DNA of 64,000 nt from Methanomassiliicoccales archaeon. GTDB taxonomy: Archaea; Thermoplasmatota; Thermoplasmata; Methanomassiliicoccales; UBA472. Numbering within the stretch: position 1 is the first letter of the stretch; each line of letters starts with the position of its first letter. This document shows, one piece after another, positions 16,373-25,760 of the stretch. The notes under the pieces were generated by a model. That model saw nothing but the letters and a program-made list of their open reading frames with translations, ran no database searches and had not been told where the DNA came from. Where the stretch lies: NCBI GenBank assembly GCA_026394375.1, contig JAPKYJ010000022.1, forward strand, positions 1 through 64,000, written 5' to 3'. The position numbers and the translations under genes were made by a program.

Positions 16373-17383
16373 TTGGACGGCGTTATGGAAGAGCAGATGC
16401 TGCATCTTGGCGAGCCAGTCGGAGGACCATATCCCACCTCTGGTAAGATCGAGGGGGCCAAGGTCGCCTCCGTTCGGGTCCCCCTATGTCTGGATCTGGC
16501 TACCATCGACTCGACCATGAAGTACTCCTCAACCCCGGGAGGTGGAGGCATCGGCCTGGCGGTCGACCTGCATCTGTCCCTCAAGCTCACGCCTGCCTCA
16601 GAATGGCAGTTCCAACTGCGAACGCCTCGGCCGGTCGAGCACATGTGCAAATGCCTGGCCTCCATCCTTCACTTCGAAGGGGCCTACGCCATCACCTCGC
16701 CAGATGAGGATGCTGTTCCCTTCGATGCCACGCCCGAGCTGTTGACCGGGGTGGCCGCTGGTATGAACGCTTCCTTGGGAAGGAAGCTGGGGCAGAGGGA
16801 GCTACGGCGGGTGGTCAGCTACAATCTGGCCCGGGAGAAGGACGGTCTGCTCATGAAGCGTCCGGACACCGGTGTTCGGGTGGCTGGCTCCCTCTTCGGA
16901 GGATTGATGGTGGTCACGGACGAGCTGGAGATCGCCTGCCGGACGCCCTTGCCAGAGGAGGGTTCGATCATCCTCATCCCTCCCAACTCCAATCCCGATG
17001 TGCTAGATGCAGACAGGATGGTGCAAATAGACCAGAAGGACCGGGAGAAGAAGGCGTTGGAAGTGCTGATGAAGCTCATGCCCGCGGCCATCAAATCGGA
17101 CCTGGCCAAGATGGGCGATTCCATCTACCGTCTGCAGCTGCTCGGCTCCAAAGTGGCGGAGATACGTCGCTTCGGTGGAGGGAACGACATCTACCGCCTC
17201 ATGTCCACCCTCCGGGTCAAGTGCTGCCCCATCGTGGGCGTGCACGATGACACCGGTATCGTGGCCGCATATGCGAAGGAAGGGTCGCTGGATCATTGCC
17301 TTTCCGTCATCGACGATCTGCGCCTGCAGCGCGTTTTGACCAAGCCGAACGCCAGAGGTATGAAGATCGTTCTATCCTTGTGA
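16373..17383 (+). CDS. GHMP-fold protein, beta-RFAP synthase-like
   Basis: A 336-residue protein with an N-terminal half like beta-ribofuranosylaminobenzene 5'-phosphate synthase (COG1907): a GGGGIGLAVD glycine loop near residue 57 and a late Cys/Gly-rich segment. RFAP synthase makes the first committed intermediate of tetrahydromethanopterin, but several archaeal homologues have unknown roles. The TTG start has AAGGT just upstream; ATGs at 16385 and 16397 are alternatives. The function is only family-level. Confidence 0.65.
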   Translation: MDGVMEEQMLHLGEPVGGPYPTSGKIEGAKVASVRVPLCLDLATIDSTMKYSSTPGGGGIGLAVDLHLSLKLTPASEWQFQLRTPRPVEHMCKCLASILHFEGAYAITSPDEDAVPFDATPELLTGVAAGMNASLGRKLGQRELRRVVSYNLAREKDGLLMKRPDTGVRVAGSLFGGLMVVTDELEIACRTPLPEEGSIILIPPNSNPDVLDADRMVQIDQKDREKKALEVLMKLMPAAIKSDLAKMGDSIYRLQLLGSKVAEIRRFGGGNDIYRLMSTLRVKCCPIVGVHDDTGIVAAYAKEGSLDHCLSVIDDLRLQRVLTKPNARGMKIVLSL

Positions 17384-17391
17384 TGAAGCGA

Positions 17392-17763
17392 TCAGAGCCT
17401 CTCCAGGGACACGGGGGTCCGGTCGCCGATCTCCTTCAACGTCGAAGGATCGCTGGTGACCTTGCCCACTGGACTTACCGGGCTATAGGCGGCAGGCTGC
17501 GGTCCGCTGCTCACCGGCGTGGGGCCGAAGAAGAAGCATAGTGCCTTGCCTTCGGGCCAAAAGGCCACCTCTCCCACCTCCATGAGCTTCCTGCCGTTCT
17601 CCAGCTTCATGTCGACCGGGATCTCGAAGTAGATCTCCTCGCCCCAGACGTTGACGTAGGCCTCGAAGGGCAATGCCAGCCAGATGGCGTCCGCCGTGGC
17701 ACAATCGTTCAATTCGACCTCCACGTCAAGAAGCGGGGTCTTCATCAGCATGCGCTTGCTCAT
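17392..17763 (-). CDS. Cyclophilin-like fold protein (DUF369 type)
   Basis: A small protein of about 123 residues with the family pattern TADAIWLALPFEA, VNVWGEEIYFEIPV and VAFWPEGKALCFFFGPTP. This matches the PF04126 cyclophilin-like fold proteins (TM1367 type). The function is unknown; no prolyl isomerase residues are recognisable. The ATG at 17763 is preferred, because the frame to 17856 adds a poorly conserved leader that overlaps the previous stop. It follows the DUF1638 gene on the same strand. Confidence 0.75.
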   Translation of the reverse strand: MSKRMLMKTPLLDVEVELNDCATADAIWLALPFEAYVNVWGEEIYFEIPVDMKLENGRKLMEVGEVAFWPEGKALCFFFGPTPVSSGPQPAAYSPVSPVGKVTSDPSTLKEIGDRTPVSLERL

Positions 17764-17856
17764 GGCATCCCGCTCCCGCCAAGGGTCCGTCGGATAATAG
17801 CTCTTTTCCTGACCCTTGCCCAGTGAGATCGCCTGGTCGCAGCCTGCTATCGTCAC

Positions 17857-18498
17857 TCAAGTCTGCTGGGCGAGCCGCTTCGTGGCCGCAATCTCCGCCC
17901 GCAGCACGTCCAACGTACCCAAACGGCACTCATGCCTCATGTTGAGCTTGGTCGCGAATTGCCTGGACAGCCCCTCGAAGTACTCCCGGTCGCCGATGCC
18001 CGTATCGATGAACAGGGCGCGGGAATAGCCATCGAACAGACGATGCAGGAACCAGTCCGTGTCATATCCCTGTGCTTCCAGCTGCTTCACGCTCTCCTCG
18101 CCCATCTGTTGCAGCATGCGCTTCCGGAACCACTCCTCACCCATCTCGCAGAAGGCAGGGGTGGCGAACCAGGTGCCAGCACATATTTTCCTCTCCCGGT
18201 CGTATTCCTTCTGGGTGAGCAAGGCTCCCACGCAATCGTCCGCTCCGATCATGATCGTCGGCACCTGCAGCTGTTTGCCCACGTCCTTCAGGGATTGACA
18301 TATGCCGTAGCCCAGGAAGACCGCGTCCACCTTGCCCTGCAGGGCATTGACCTTCTGGATCACGGTCCGCTTCAGCTCCTCCGGGTACTCGTGCAATCCG
18401 AACTCTAGATACTCGCGGTGCACGATGTCCGAATCTCCGGCCGTGATGAACTCCAACTCACGCCGGAAGGTCTCGCAGGCCACGATGCCGATCTTCAT
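17857..18498 (-). CDS. DUF1638-family protein
   Basis: A 213-residue protein beginning MKIGIVACETFRREL, with VDAVFLGYGICQ near residue 68 and several conserved Cys (DDCVGALL), as in DUF1638. Members cluster with corrinoid methyltransferases in anaerobes; no activity is proven. The ATG at 18498 has GGAAGGA upstream and is preferred over 18522. It may be co-transcribed with the cyclophilin-like gene. Confidence 0.75.
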   Translation of the reverse strand: MKIGIVACETFRRELEFITAGDSDIVHREYLEFGLHEYPEELKRTVIQKVNALQGKVDAVFLGYGICQSLKDVGKQLQVPTIMIGADDCVGALLTQKEYDRERKICAGTWFATPAFCEMGEEWFRKRMLQQMGEESVKQLEAQGYDTDWFLHRLFDGYSRALFIDTGIGDREYFEGLSRQFATKLNMRHECRLGTLDVLRAEIAATKRLAQQT

Positions 18499-18672
18499 TC
18501 CATTCCTTCCCGATATTGTCATGGGGAGGCGAGTTGCGTGTATTCTATGGTTTGCTTACTTCTGCTATCCAAAATGATCGTCAAGCGGAATGCAACCCGG
18601 TTGAGATCCTTCCTGCACGCAAAGGCATCTGGACAAATGGATAGAAAGGAAGGCGTTTCGGGAGAAGAGGTC

Positions 18673-19662
18673 CTATTTCTTCATCTCGAAGAGCGCGCGT
18701 ATCTCCTTGCCCACGACCTCGATCCTGCTCTTGGCCTCGGCATCTTCCATGGTTTGGAGCTTCTTCATGCCGCCGGAGGCATCGGCCAGCCATTCCTTGG
18801 CGAACCTTCCGGACTGGATGTCCTTGAGCATCTGGTCCATGGTCTTCTTGGTCTCGGCGGTGATGAGCCGGTCGCGCTGCGATAGACCGCCATACTCGGC
18901 GGTGTTGGAGACCGAGGTCCACATCTTCATCATGCCGCCGTTCTGGATCAGGTCGACGATGAGCTTCAGCTCGTGCAGGCACTCGAAATACGCTATCTCG
19001 GGCTGGTAGCCGTTCTTGACCAGGGTCTCGAATCCCGCTTCGATCAGAGCGGTCACGCCTCCGCAGAGCACCGCCTGCTCGCCAAAGAGGTCGGAGGTCG
19101 CTTCCTCGCGGAAGGTGGTCTCTATGACTCCGGCCTTGGTGGCGCCGATCCCTTTCGCCAGGGCCAGGGCGATCTTCTTTGCGTTCCCGGAATAGTCCTG
19201 CTCCACGGCGATCAATGCCGGAACTCCAAATCCCTCTACGAAGACCTCGCGCTCCCTGGGACCGGGTGCTTTCGGCGCCATCATGACCACGTCTATGTTC
19301 TTTGGCGGCTTGACCGTGCCGAAGACGATGCTGAAACCATGCGCGAAGTCCAACGCCGCGCCATCCTTCAGGTTCGGTTTGATCTCTTTCTCGAAGATAT
19401 CGCCCTGCACTTCGTCAGGCAACAGGCACATGACCACGTCCGCTCCCTTCACTGCCTTGGCGATCTCATCCACCTTCATGCCGTTCTTCTTGGCCTCGTT
19501 CCAGCTCTTGCCGCCCTTCCTTAAGGCAACGACCACATCGAGCCCGGAATCCTTCAGGCACAGGCTCTGTGCCTTCCCCTGGCTGCCGAACCCTACGACT
19601 GCAATCTTCTTCCCCTTGAGCACGCCCAAATCGGCATCTGAATCGTGATAAATCTTCGTCAT
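18673..19662 (-). CDS. ilvC: Ketol-acid reductoisomerase
   Basis: A class I enzyme (329 residues) converting acetolactate or acetohydroxybutyrate to the dihydroxy acids of valine and isoleucine synthesis with NADPH and Mg2+. The Rossmann motif VVGFGSQGKAQ is near residue 20, DVVMCLLPDE follows, and the C-terminal knotted domain carries Glu-rich metal ligands (YFECLHELK). The ATG at 19662 has AAGGTGA upstream; the 19689 start is less likely. It lies 75 bases downstream of ilvB. Confidence 0.95.
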   Translation of the reverse strand: MTKIYHDSDADLGVLKGKKIAVVGFGSQGKAQSLCLKDSGLDVVVALRKGGKSWNEAKKNGMKVDEIAKAVKGADVVMCLLPDEVQGDIFEKEIKPNLKDGAALDFAHGFSIVFGTVKPPKNIDVVMMAPKAPGPREREVFVEGFGVPALIAVEQDYSGNAKKIALALAKGIGATKAGVIETTFREEATSDLFGEQAVLCGGVTALIEAGFETLVKNGYQPEIAYFECLHELKLIVDLIQNGGMMKMWTSVSNTAEYGGLSQRDRLITAETKKTMDQMLKDIQSGRFAKEWLADASGGMKKLQTMEDAEAKSRIEVVGKEIRALFEMKK

Positions 19663-19737
19663 TGCTTTCACCTTGTCAACGCTTGGCACTCTTTCGTCGG
19701 TAATCCCTATACGTATTAAACAATGTTCTCCGCTCGC

Positions 19738-21414
19738 TCATTTGCATGCCCAGTTGCAGTTCCCCCGCACGATCTCGCTGCTCATCTTACCGGCGGGCAC
19801 CATGGGCAGCACATCCTCTTCTGGGTCCGTGATGACGTCCACCAGGAACGGCACGTCCGAGCGCAGGCCCTTCTGGAACGCCTCGCGCAGCTCGGAGGGC
19901 TTCTCTACCCTCACGCCATCTGCGCTGAACGCCTTCGCCAGGGCCACGAAGTCCGGATTGCCCGTCAGGGCCGTGGCGGAGTAGCGCTTGTCCCAGAACA
20001 GCTTCTGCCACTGTTTCACCATGCCCAGCCAGCCGTTGTTCATGACCACGACCATCACCGGAAGCTTCTCGTTCACCGCCGTCGCGAACTCATGGAACAC
20101 CATCTGGATGCTGCCATCCCCAGCGATGTCTATGACCGGTTTGTTGCGGAAGGCGATCTTCGCTCCGATGGATGCTGGGAAGCCGAATCCCATGGTGCCG
20201 AAGCCGCCGGAGGTTATGAAATGCCGGGGATGTTTCACCTTCAAGAAGTGAGCTGCCCACATCTGGTTCTGCCCCACCTCGGTGGTGATGATGGTATCGT
20301 CAGTGAGAATCTTGCCCAGCTCATAGATAACCTTCTGAGGCTTGATCGGCTGGCCATCGATATCGATGTTGCAGCTGCACTTCGCCCTGATCTCCTTCAT
20401 CCGCTTGGCCCAGGGCGTATCGCTCTTCCCCTTGCCTACGCCCTTGATCAGCTGCTGCAGCGCCTTCTTGGCGTCCCCGATCAGCCGCACCTTGGTCCTT
20501 GGGTTCTTGCCCGCCTCGACGGGGTCGATGTCGATGTGGATGATCTTGGTGGTCATGGGTATCTCGTTGGCATGGGGGATGGTGCGGTCCGAGAACCTGG
20601 TGCCTATGGCCAGGATGACGTCCGATTCCAGTATGGCTTTCCTCGAAGCCTCTCGGCCGTGCATGCCCAGTAGGCCCATGCACAGTGGATGATCTTCGGG
20701 AATGATGCCCTTGCCCATGATGGTGGTGGTCACCGGTGCCATGAGCAATTCGGCCAGCTTGGCCACCTCCGACCCGGCGTTGGCCCAGATGGCCCCTCCA
20801 CCGACCAGGAAGGCCGGCCTCTCGCAGTTCAGCAGCGTTCGCACCGCCTCCAGCATGCCCGAGAAGTCCTCCGCTGGCTGTGGAACGGGATACTCCAACT
20901 CCATCAGGTCCTCGGGCACGTTGCCGTTCATGACATCCATTGGGAGATCGACGTGCACCGGTCCCATGCGCCCGGTCCGGGCGATGTTCATGCCCCGTTT
21001 TATCGCCTCTGGAACGTCCTTCGGGTCCAGCACCCGGAAGTTGTGCTTGGTGATGGGCATCATCAGGCTGAAGGTGTCCGCTTCCTGAAATCCCGCGCTG
21101 CCGATGAGGTGAGTGGCCACTTGACCAGTGAGCACGAGCATGGGCGAGCTGTCGGCGTAAGCGGTGGCGACCCCTGTCACCAGGTTAGTGGAGCCTGGTC
21201 CGGACGTGGCTATGCACACACCCGTTCTTCCAATAGCACGAGCATAGCCATCCGCCATATGCGCCGCGCACTGTTCGTGCCGGACGAGCACATGGTGTAT
21301 CTTCGAGTCCAAGAGGTCGTTGTAGATAGGTATGACCACTCCTCCGGGATACCCGAACATGACCTCGACGCCTTCTCGTTCCAGCAACGTTAGCAGAGCC
21401 TTACTGCCTTTCAA
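19738..21414 (-). CDS. ilvB: Acetolactate synthase, large subunit
   Basis: A 558-residue thiamine-diphosphate enzyme that condenses pyruvate to acetolactate. The catalytic Glu region EGVEVMFGYPGG is at the N-terminus, and the ThDP motif GDGSIQM ... NN near residues 440-470 is intact. It directly precedes ilvC. No ilvN regulatory subunit lies in the operon, so either it is encoded elsewhere or the enzyme is unregulated by that route. Confidence 0.94.
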   Translation of the reverse strand: MKGSKALLTLLEREGVEVMFGYPGGVVIPIYNDLLDSKIHHVLVRHEQCAAHMADGYARAIGRTGVCIATSGPGSTNLVTGVATAYADSSPMLVLTGQVATHLIGSAGFQEADTFSLMMPITKHNFRVLDPKDVPEAIKRGMNIARTGRMGPVHVDLPMDVMNGNVPEDLMELEYPVPQPAEDFSGMLEAVRTLLNCERPAFLVGGGAIWANAGSEVAKLAELLMAPVTTTIMGKGIIPEDHPLCMGLLGMHGREASRKAILESDVILAIGTRFSDRTIPHANEIPMTTKIIHIDIDPVEAGKNPRTKVRLIGDAKKALQQLIKGVGKGKSDTPWAKRMKEIRAKCSCNIDIDGQPIKPQKVIYELGKILTDDTIITTEVGQNQMWAAHFLKVKHPRHFITSGGFGTMGFGFPASIGAKIAFRNKPVIDIAGDGSIQMVFHEFATAVNEKLPVMVVVMNNGWLGMVKQWQKLFWDKRYSATALTGNPDFVALAKAFSADGVRVEKPSELREAFQKGLRSDVPFLVDVITDPEEDVLPMVPAGKMSSEIVRGNCNWACK

Positions 21415-21700
21415 GAGCTGTACCTCCTTCTTTCACCACGATGCTTGAGGACACCCAGATAAGAGGATGTCCTCTAGCCCAGAACAACGATCACCGTGCT
21501 GCCCAACAAAACGACGGATCTCTCGGAGCACGTGATAGACGTTCGCACGGCAAGGCAAATGGTCACCCTCGTATATAACGATTCCTTGACTGGGCTCAAT
21601 GGGCCAGGCTGGCTGAGGTCCCGATCGTCGGGGCCGTTTTGAGCCCGGCCGTGCGCGGTTCCAAGTATTCATCCACCTTTGCCGAAAGAGAGATTCGAAT

Positions 21701-22228
21701 ATGACCGACCCGGACGCCGTCATCATCTGCGACCATGATCCAAGATGGATGGACGATTTCCGCTCTGAAGCGGCAAGAATCCTGGATGTCATGGGTCCCC
21801 TTGCCTTGCACATCCAGCACGTGGGAAGCACCGCCGTGCCGGGCCTCGCCGCGAAACCGGTGATCGACATCCTGGTGGCCGTCGAGGATCTTCAGCAGAG
21901 AGACAGGTTCGCCCGATTGCTGGAACCGCTTGGATACATCAACGTCCCTCATGATGACCCCGGTCGGTTATTCTTCCTAAAAGGCATGCCTCGCACGCAC
22001 CACCTTCACCTGGTCAGGGAGAGAAGCTGGGACTACTGGAAGCATGTCATGTTCCGTGACTACCTCATCGATCATCCGTCGGCGGCGGAGGAATACGAAT
22101 GCCTTAAGCGCTTGCTCGTCTCCAAGCATTCGACCGAGAGGGAGAGGTACGTGGAAGGCAAGACGGACTTGATCGAGCTCATCCTGCAGCGGGCGGTGCG
22201 TGAACAGGTTCAACTGCGCCAGGACTAG
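21701..22228 (+). CDS. GrpB-family (UPF0157) nucleotidyltransferase-like protein
   Basis: A 175-residue protein with the family motif HVGSTAVPGLAAKPVIDILVAV, a nucleotidyltransferase-like GS...D.D arrangement, and HHLHLV later. The molecular role is not established. The upstream 280 bases hold a TATA-like tatataa near 21572 that could serve this gene or ilvB on the other strand. Confidence 0.85.
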   Translation: MTDPDAVIICDHDPRWMDDFRSEAARILDVMGPLALHIQHVGSTAVPGLAAKPVIDILVAVEDLQQRDRFARLLEPLGYINVPHDDPGRLFFLKGMPRTHHLHLVRERSWDYWKHVMFRDYLIDHPSAAEEYECLKRLLVSKHSTERERYVEGKTDLIELILQRAVREQVQLRQD

Positions 22229-22721
22229 TTCCGAGGTCGAGTTCCAGGACAAGCCACGGCAGTGGTACGTGGCTTGGATTCGTGTCGGACGCGAATCAGA
22301 TATGAGCAAGGAACGCGATTATCCTCGGATAGAAATGGGCGTGGGGGAGATATTCGACCGGGCAACCAGGAGCCAGTTGCTCCGCGATTCGTTCGTGTAA
22401 AAGATCTGGGGGTTGGTCCAGAACGACGAGTTGTTCCGTAAGTCGCCCGATCATCTGGTGGGTGCAGACCATGGACACTTTCAAGGTGGACCGCTGGCAC
22501 AGCGTCGAGAAGGTCCGCCGGGAGCTTGGCTATTCGCCAAGACACACGTTGGAGGAAGGGCTGCGACAGAACGTCCGATGGTACTCGCAGAACGGCTACA
22601 TCCGATCGTGAACAGATGACAAACCCCTCCAGCTCGATGTTATTCGAACGTGCGTTCAAAAGGGTTTAATCCTCGCGGTCCTTTCGTCCTGCCGTACGAT
22701 ACTGAGGGACTGGGACAGCGT
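22229..22721. other. Gene-poor interval with decayed sequence
   Basis: About 490 bases between the GrpB-like and UbiA-like genes. The only recognisable content is a sugar-epimerase C-terminal remnant (22471-22611). The remainder has short frames on both strands that I cannot match to any family and looks like decayed coding DNA. Confidence 0.5.
22471..22611 (+). pseudogene. C-terminal remnant of an NAD-dependent sugar epimerase/dehydratase
   Basis: The frame from 22471 encodes 46 residues that include SVEKVRRELGYSPR, TLEEGLRQNV and RWYSQNGY. This is the standard C-terminus of extended SDR epimerases and dehydratases (GalE/RmlB type). No Rossmann domain or active site is found upstream in any frame, so the rest of the gene has been deleted or has decayed. 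Confidence 0.65.
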
Positions 22722-23675
22722 ATGAACGACGACAGGGCCTTCGCCTACCGATTCAAGAACGTGCTACGCGTGGCGTACACGCTTCCGTTCGTCATGGCAT
22801 CCATCACCGGGGCGGTCTTCGCTCTGACGATCAGGCAGGAATGGCTGATGGCCCTCCTGATCCCCCTGGACGTCTTCTTCCTGGCGATGTTCGTGAATCT
22901 GACCAACGACTACTTCGATCACAAGAGCGGCACGGACAAGGTGCGTTTCACCATGACCGACCGCGCCTTCGAGCAGCGTGCCTCGGGGGAGTTCTCGCAG
23001 AAAATGTACTGGCAAGGCAACTCCTTCGACCGCGGCCTGATAACGGAAAAAGGGGGTAAAAGGCTCATCCTCTTCCTGGCCGCCGTGGCATGCATCATCG
23101 CCCTGCCCATCGTCCTCTTCGGAGGCATCCTGGTCCTGGTGATGGGCGCGGTGGCGTTCTTCCTCTCCTTTTTCTATACTGCCCCTCCTCTCAACCTTGG
23201 CTCGAGAGGTCTGGGCGAGCTGGACGTGGGTCTATCCTTCGCCTTCATGGCCTTCTTCTCCTACTACGTCATCGTGCAGCAATTCAGCTGGACCATGCTG
23301 CTGATCTCCATAACCGTGGGAATGAACGTCATGAACATGCGCATCGTGGACGAGATGTCCGGCAGAGAGGCACACAAAGCCGCTGGCGAACGCGATCTGG
23401 TGGTACGCTTCGGCATCGACGGCGCGACGAGCGTCATGACGGGGGCGATGGTGTGCATGTATGCGCTGTGCGCGGTATTGGTCTACATCAACTGGACCTA
23501 CGTTCTGCTGTTCCTGACCATTGCTCTCAGCCTCAAGGCTATTCGCTATCTGCGGCAGAAGAAGGACGAGTTCTGGATGATCCGGCCGGTGCTGGAAGTA
23601 TTCAAGCTCGCCCTGACCCACATGTTCCTGGTGGTCATCATTTTGACATTGCAAAGCGCCGTGACATTTGCATGA
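22722..23675 (+). CDS. UbiA-family prenyltransferase
   Basis: A membrane protein of 317 residues with about eight hydrophobic helices. The first Asp-rich motif is NLTNDYFDHKSGTD and the second is MRIVDEMSGREAHKAAGERD; both bind Mg-prenyl diphosphate. In archaea such enzymes make ether lipids, menaquinone or related quinones, and the acceptor cannot be read here. The ATG at 22722 is used because the frame upstream (from 22650) is unlike the family. Its 3' end overlaps the convergent radical SAM gene by 38 bases. Confidence 0.82.
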   Translation: MNDDRAFAYRFKNVLRVAYTLPFVMASITGAVFALTIRQEWLMALLIPLDVFFLAMFVNLTNDYFDHKSGTDKVRFTMTDRAFEQRASGEFSQKMYWQGNSFDRGLITEKGGKRLILFLAAVACIIALPIVLFGGILVLVMGAVAFFLSFFYTAPPLNLGSRGLGELDVGLSFAFMAFFSYYVIVQQFSWTMLLISITVGMNVMNMRIVDEMSGREAHKAAGERDLVVRFGIDGATSVMTGAMVCMYALCAVLVYINWTYVLLFLTIALSLKAIRYLRQKKDEFWMIRPVLEVFKLALTHMFLVVIILTLQSAVTFA

Positions 23676-24564
23676 TTGTGCCCATCGATCCCTTCGTGAT
23701 CAGGCGGTACTCGCGCACGGCGTCGAAGCCGCACTGCTTGCAGGCGGGGGTGTTGCGCATCGGGCAGCCATAGTAATGCGAGCGGTCGGGCAGCACGAAG
23801 ACCGAAACCCAATCCGGGCAAAGTTCCAGGAAGTCCTCCTTCAGCATGTCCCTCAGGGCCTTGGTGGTGTTGAGGATGGGCAGCTTCTCCTTCTTCAGTC
23901 GAAGGGCCAGCGCCACCACCTGTTTCTTCTCATCCAGGGTGAGGGCAAGTTCCTGAGGGGGAGGGGTGATGAAGTTGAGCATGATGCCGCGGATGTGCTT
24001 GTTGGCCGCGGCCAGGCGTACGGTGGCTTCCACCTGGTCCAGGTTGTCCCGCATCACTACCATGTTGGCGAAGATGTTGGGGTGGGTGGTGCTCTCCAGA
24101 TTGGCCATGAGCTTGTCGTACACTCCTTCGCATCTGATGCAGTCGTGCACTTCCCTGGGGCCGTCCAGGCTCACCGAGATGACGTCGCTGTCCTCACAGA
24201 TGACATTGGTTCCATTGGTGGTATAGCCGATGACGAAATAGCCCACTTGCCTTCCCGCCCGGATCAGGTCCCGCAGCCCCTTCTCCCCATCCTTCCACAG
24301 CGTCGGCTCGCCGCCCTCGAAGAAGAGGATGCGACATCCGCGCTCGAAATGCTCCTTCATCTCCTGGACCGCATCTTCGTAGGGTATCTGGTGGGGTGAT
24401 GGCAGCCTGTCCTCATTCGCCGCCACGGAACAATGCTTGCAGCGCAGGTTGCAGTTGTAGTTGATGATCATGGTGTTGACCAGCGGCCTCTTCTTTCCCA
24501 GCTTGGAGCGGAGGAACCAGCCGCCATAGTAGAAGATCTGCCGCACGGACATCAGCTTGCTCAT
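23638..24564 (-). CDS. Radical SAM protein, HpnH/SPASM-like family not resolved
   Basis: A 308-residue protein with the cluster motif CNLRCKHC (CxxxCxxC) near residues 38-45, FFEGGEPTLW after it, and a Cys-rich tail (YYGCPMRNTPACKQCG) that may hold an auxiliary cluster. It is predicted to make a 5'-deoxyadenosyl radical; the substrate is unknown. A TATA-like element lies 23-32 bases upstream of the ATG, consistent with a leaderless message. The stop lies within the opposite-strand UbiA gene. Confidence 0.78.
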   Translation of the reverse strand: MSKLMSVRQIFYYGGWFLRSKLGKKRPLVNTMIINYNCNLRCKHCSVAANEDRLPSPHQIPYEDAVQEMKEHFERGCRILFFEGGEPTLWKDGEKGLRDLIRAGRQVGYFVIGYTTNGTNVICEDSDVISVSLDGPREVHDCIRCEGVYDKLMANLESTTHPNIFANMVVMRDNLDQVEATVRLAAANKHIRGIMLNFITPPPQELALTLDEKKQVVALALRLKKEKLPILNTTKALRDMLKEDFLELCPDWVSVFVLPDRSHYYGCPMRNTPACKQCGFDAVREYRLITKGSMGTIMQMSRRFAMSK

Positions 24565-24586
24565 GCGACTCTCTCAACAATCGCGC

Positions 24587-24596
24587 AATATATAAT
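24587..24596. promoter_or_regulatory. Shared TATA-like element between divergent genes
   Basis: aatatataat is nearly palindromic. It sits 27 bases (centre to ATG) from the radical SAM start on the minus strand and about 60 bases before the GyrI-like start on the plus strand. It fits archaeal TATA spacing for a leaderless minus-strand transcript and a short plus-strand leader. Confidence 0.45.
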
Positions 24597-24652
24597 CCGT
24601 GGGGCAGAATCGAAGCCTATTTGCGTCCGCGAAGGAATGCTATCTCGGTGAG

Positions 24653-25264
24653 ATGATGGTCTGGGACTGGAAGAGTGAAATGAAACCCCTCTACTTTCCA
24701 CCGTCCAACAAAGTGGTGGAGGTGGATGTGCCGCCACTGCAGTATCTCATGGTGCACGGCGAGGGCGACCCGAACACATCCAAGGACTATCGGGGAGCGA
24801 TCGAGGCCCTCTACAACGTGGCATACACTCTCAAGTTCACGCTGAAGAAGACCGACGCGGCAAAGGATTTCAAGGTCGGTCCTCTGGAGGGGCTGTGGTG
24901 GAACAACGAGCAAGAATGTTTGGATACTGGAAAGAAGGAAGGCTGGAAATGGACCGCCATGATCGTCATGCCGCCTTTCATCAAGCCAGAGATGGTGAAG
25001 GGGGCAAGGGCAGCGGCCGAGAAGAAGAAGGACAATCCTCTCCTCGCGCGGCTGAAGCTAGAGGGATTGGACGAAGGTCGGTGCGCGCAGATACTGTATA
25101 TTGGTCCGTGGGCGGAGGAGCACGCGACCATCCAGAGAGTGCACGGTTTCATCCAAGGGCAGGACGGCAGGCCGAAGGGCAAGCATCATGAGATCTACAT
25201 GAGCGATCCTCGGCGGGTGGCGCCAGAGAAGCTCAAGACTGTCATAAGACAGCCTTTCGTCTAG
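24653..25264 (+). CDS. GyrI-like small-molecule-binding domain protein
   Basis: A soluble protein of about 203 residues with the GyrI-like/SOUL-type pattern: VDVPPLQYLMVHGEGDPNT near the start, a central EGLWW, and later ILYIGPWAEEHATIQRVHGF. It belongs to COG4832-type proteins, which bind small ligands; the function is unassigned. The ATG at 24653 is preferred over the GTG at 24599, because that GTG lies too close to the TATA-like element to be transcribed. Confidence 0.72.
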   Translation: MMVWDWKSEMKPLYFPPSNKVVEVDVPPLQYLMVHGEGDPNTSKDYRGAIEALYNVAYTLKFTLKKTDAAKDFKVGPLEGLWWNNEQECLDTGKKEGWKWTAMIVMPPFIKPEMVKGARAAAEKKKDNPLLARLKLEGLDEGRCAQILYIGPWAEEHATIQRVHGFIQGQDGRPKGKHHEIYMSDPRRVAPEKLKTVIRQPFV

Positions 25265-25378
25265 GACCAAACGCAGCCAGCCAGTCATTCTCCATGACAG
25301 ATGGAAAACGGATTATTGAAATATGACGACCAGCAATAGGTCAGTAAAATCACTTGGAAGGCACTCCGGAGGAAAGGC

Positions 25379-25630
25379 ATGGCAGACAAAGCATTCCGCA
25401 TTCAGGTGTTGGAGACGATAGCCGCGTTGATGACCGCAGCTTTCGGTCTGATCGCCGCACTGGCCTGGAACGAGGCCATTAGGACTGCAATTACCTCGGT
25501 GTTCAAGGCCGATCCCGGCATAGGGTTGTTCATCTACGCTATCATCGTGACCATCATCGCCATAGCGGCAACCGTCCTGATTGGAAGGGCCTTGGCTAAG
25601 ATGAAGGCCGCTGTGGGCGGAGAGAAGTGA
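25379..25630 (+). CDS. DUF5654-family small membrane protein
   Basis: An 83-residue protein with two hydrophobic helices (TIAALMTAAFGLIAALAWNEA and GIGLFIYAIIVTIIAIAATV regions) separated by a short loop, as in DUF5654. It is archaeal and of unknown function. A good in-frame ATG and clean boundaries support it as a real gene. Confidence 0.75.
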   Translation: MADKAFRIQVLETIAALMTAAFGLIAALAWNEAIRTAITSVFKADPGIGLFIYAIIVTIIAIAATVLIGRALAKMKAAVGGEK

Positions 25631-25760
25631 TTTCTCTCCACACGCCAAACCCCTTTTTCCTATTTCCTACCCCAATCTCACATCTTTTTCGAGCCTTTCC
25701 CGAGTGAGACCGCAAGGGAGATATCCGGCTACCCATATCCCTGCAATTGCAGGGGATGCG

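Noticed and set aside
18581-18982. Open frame on the minus strand overlapping ilvC
   Set aside because: It lies wholly or mostly inside ilvC in another frame and shows no family features.
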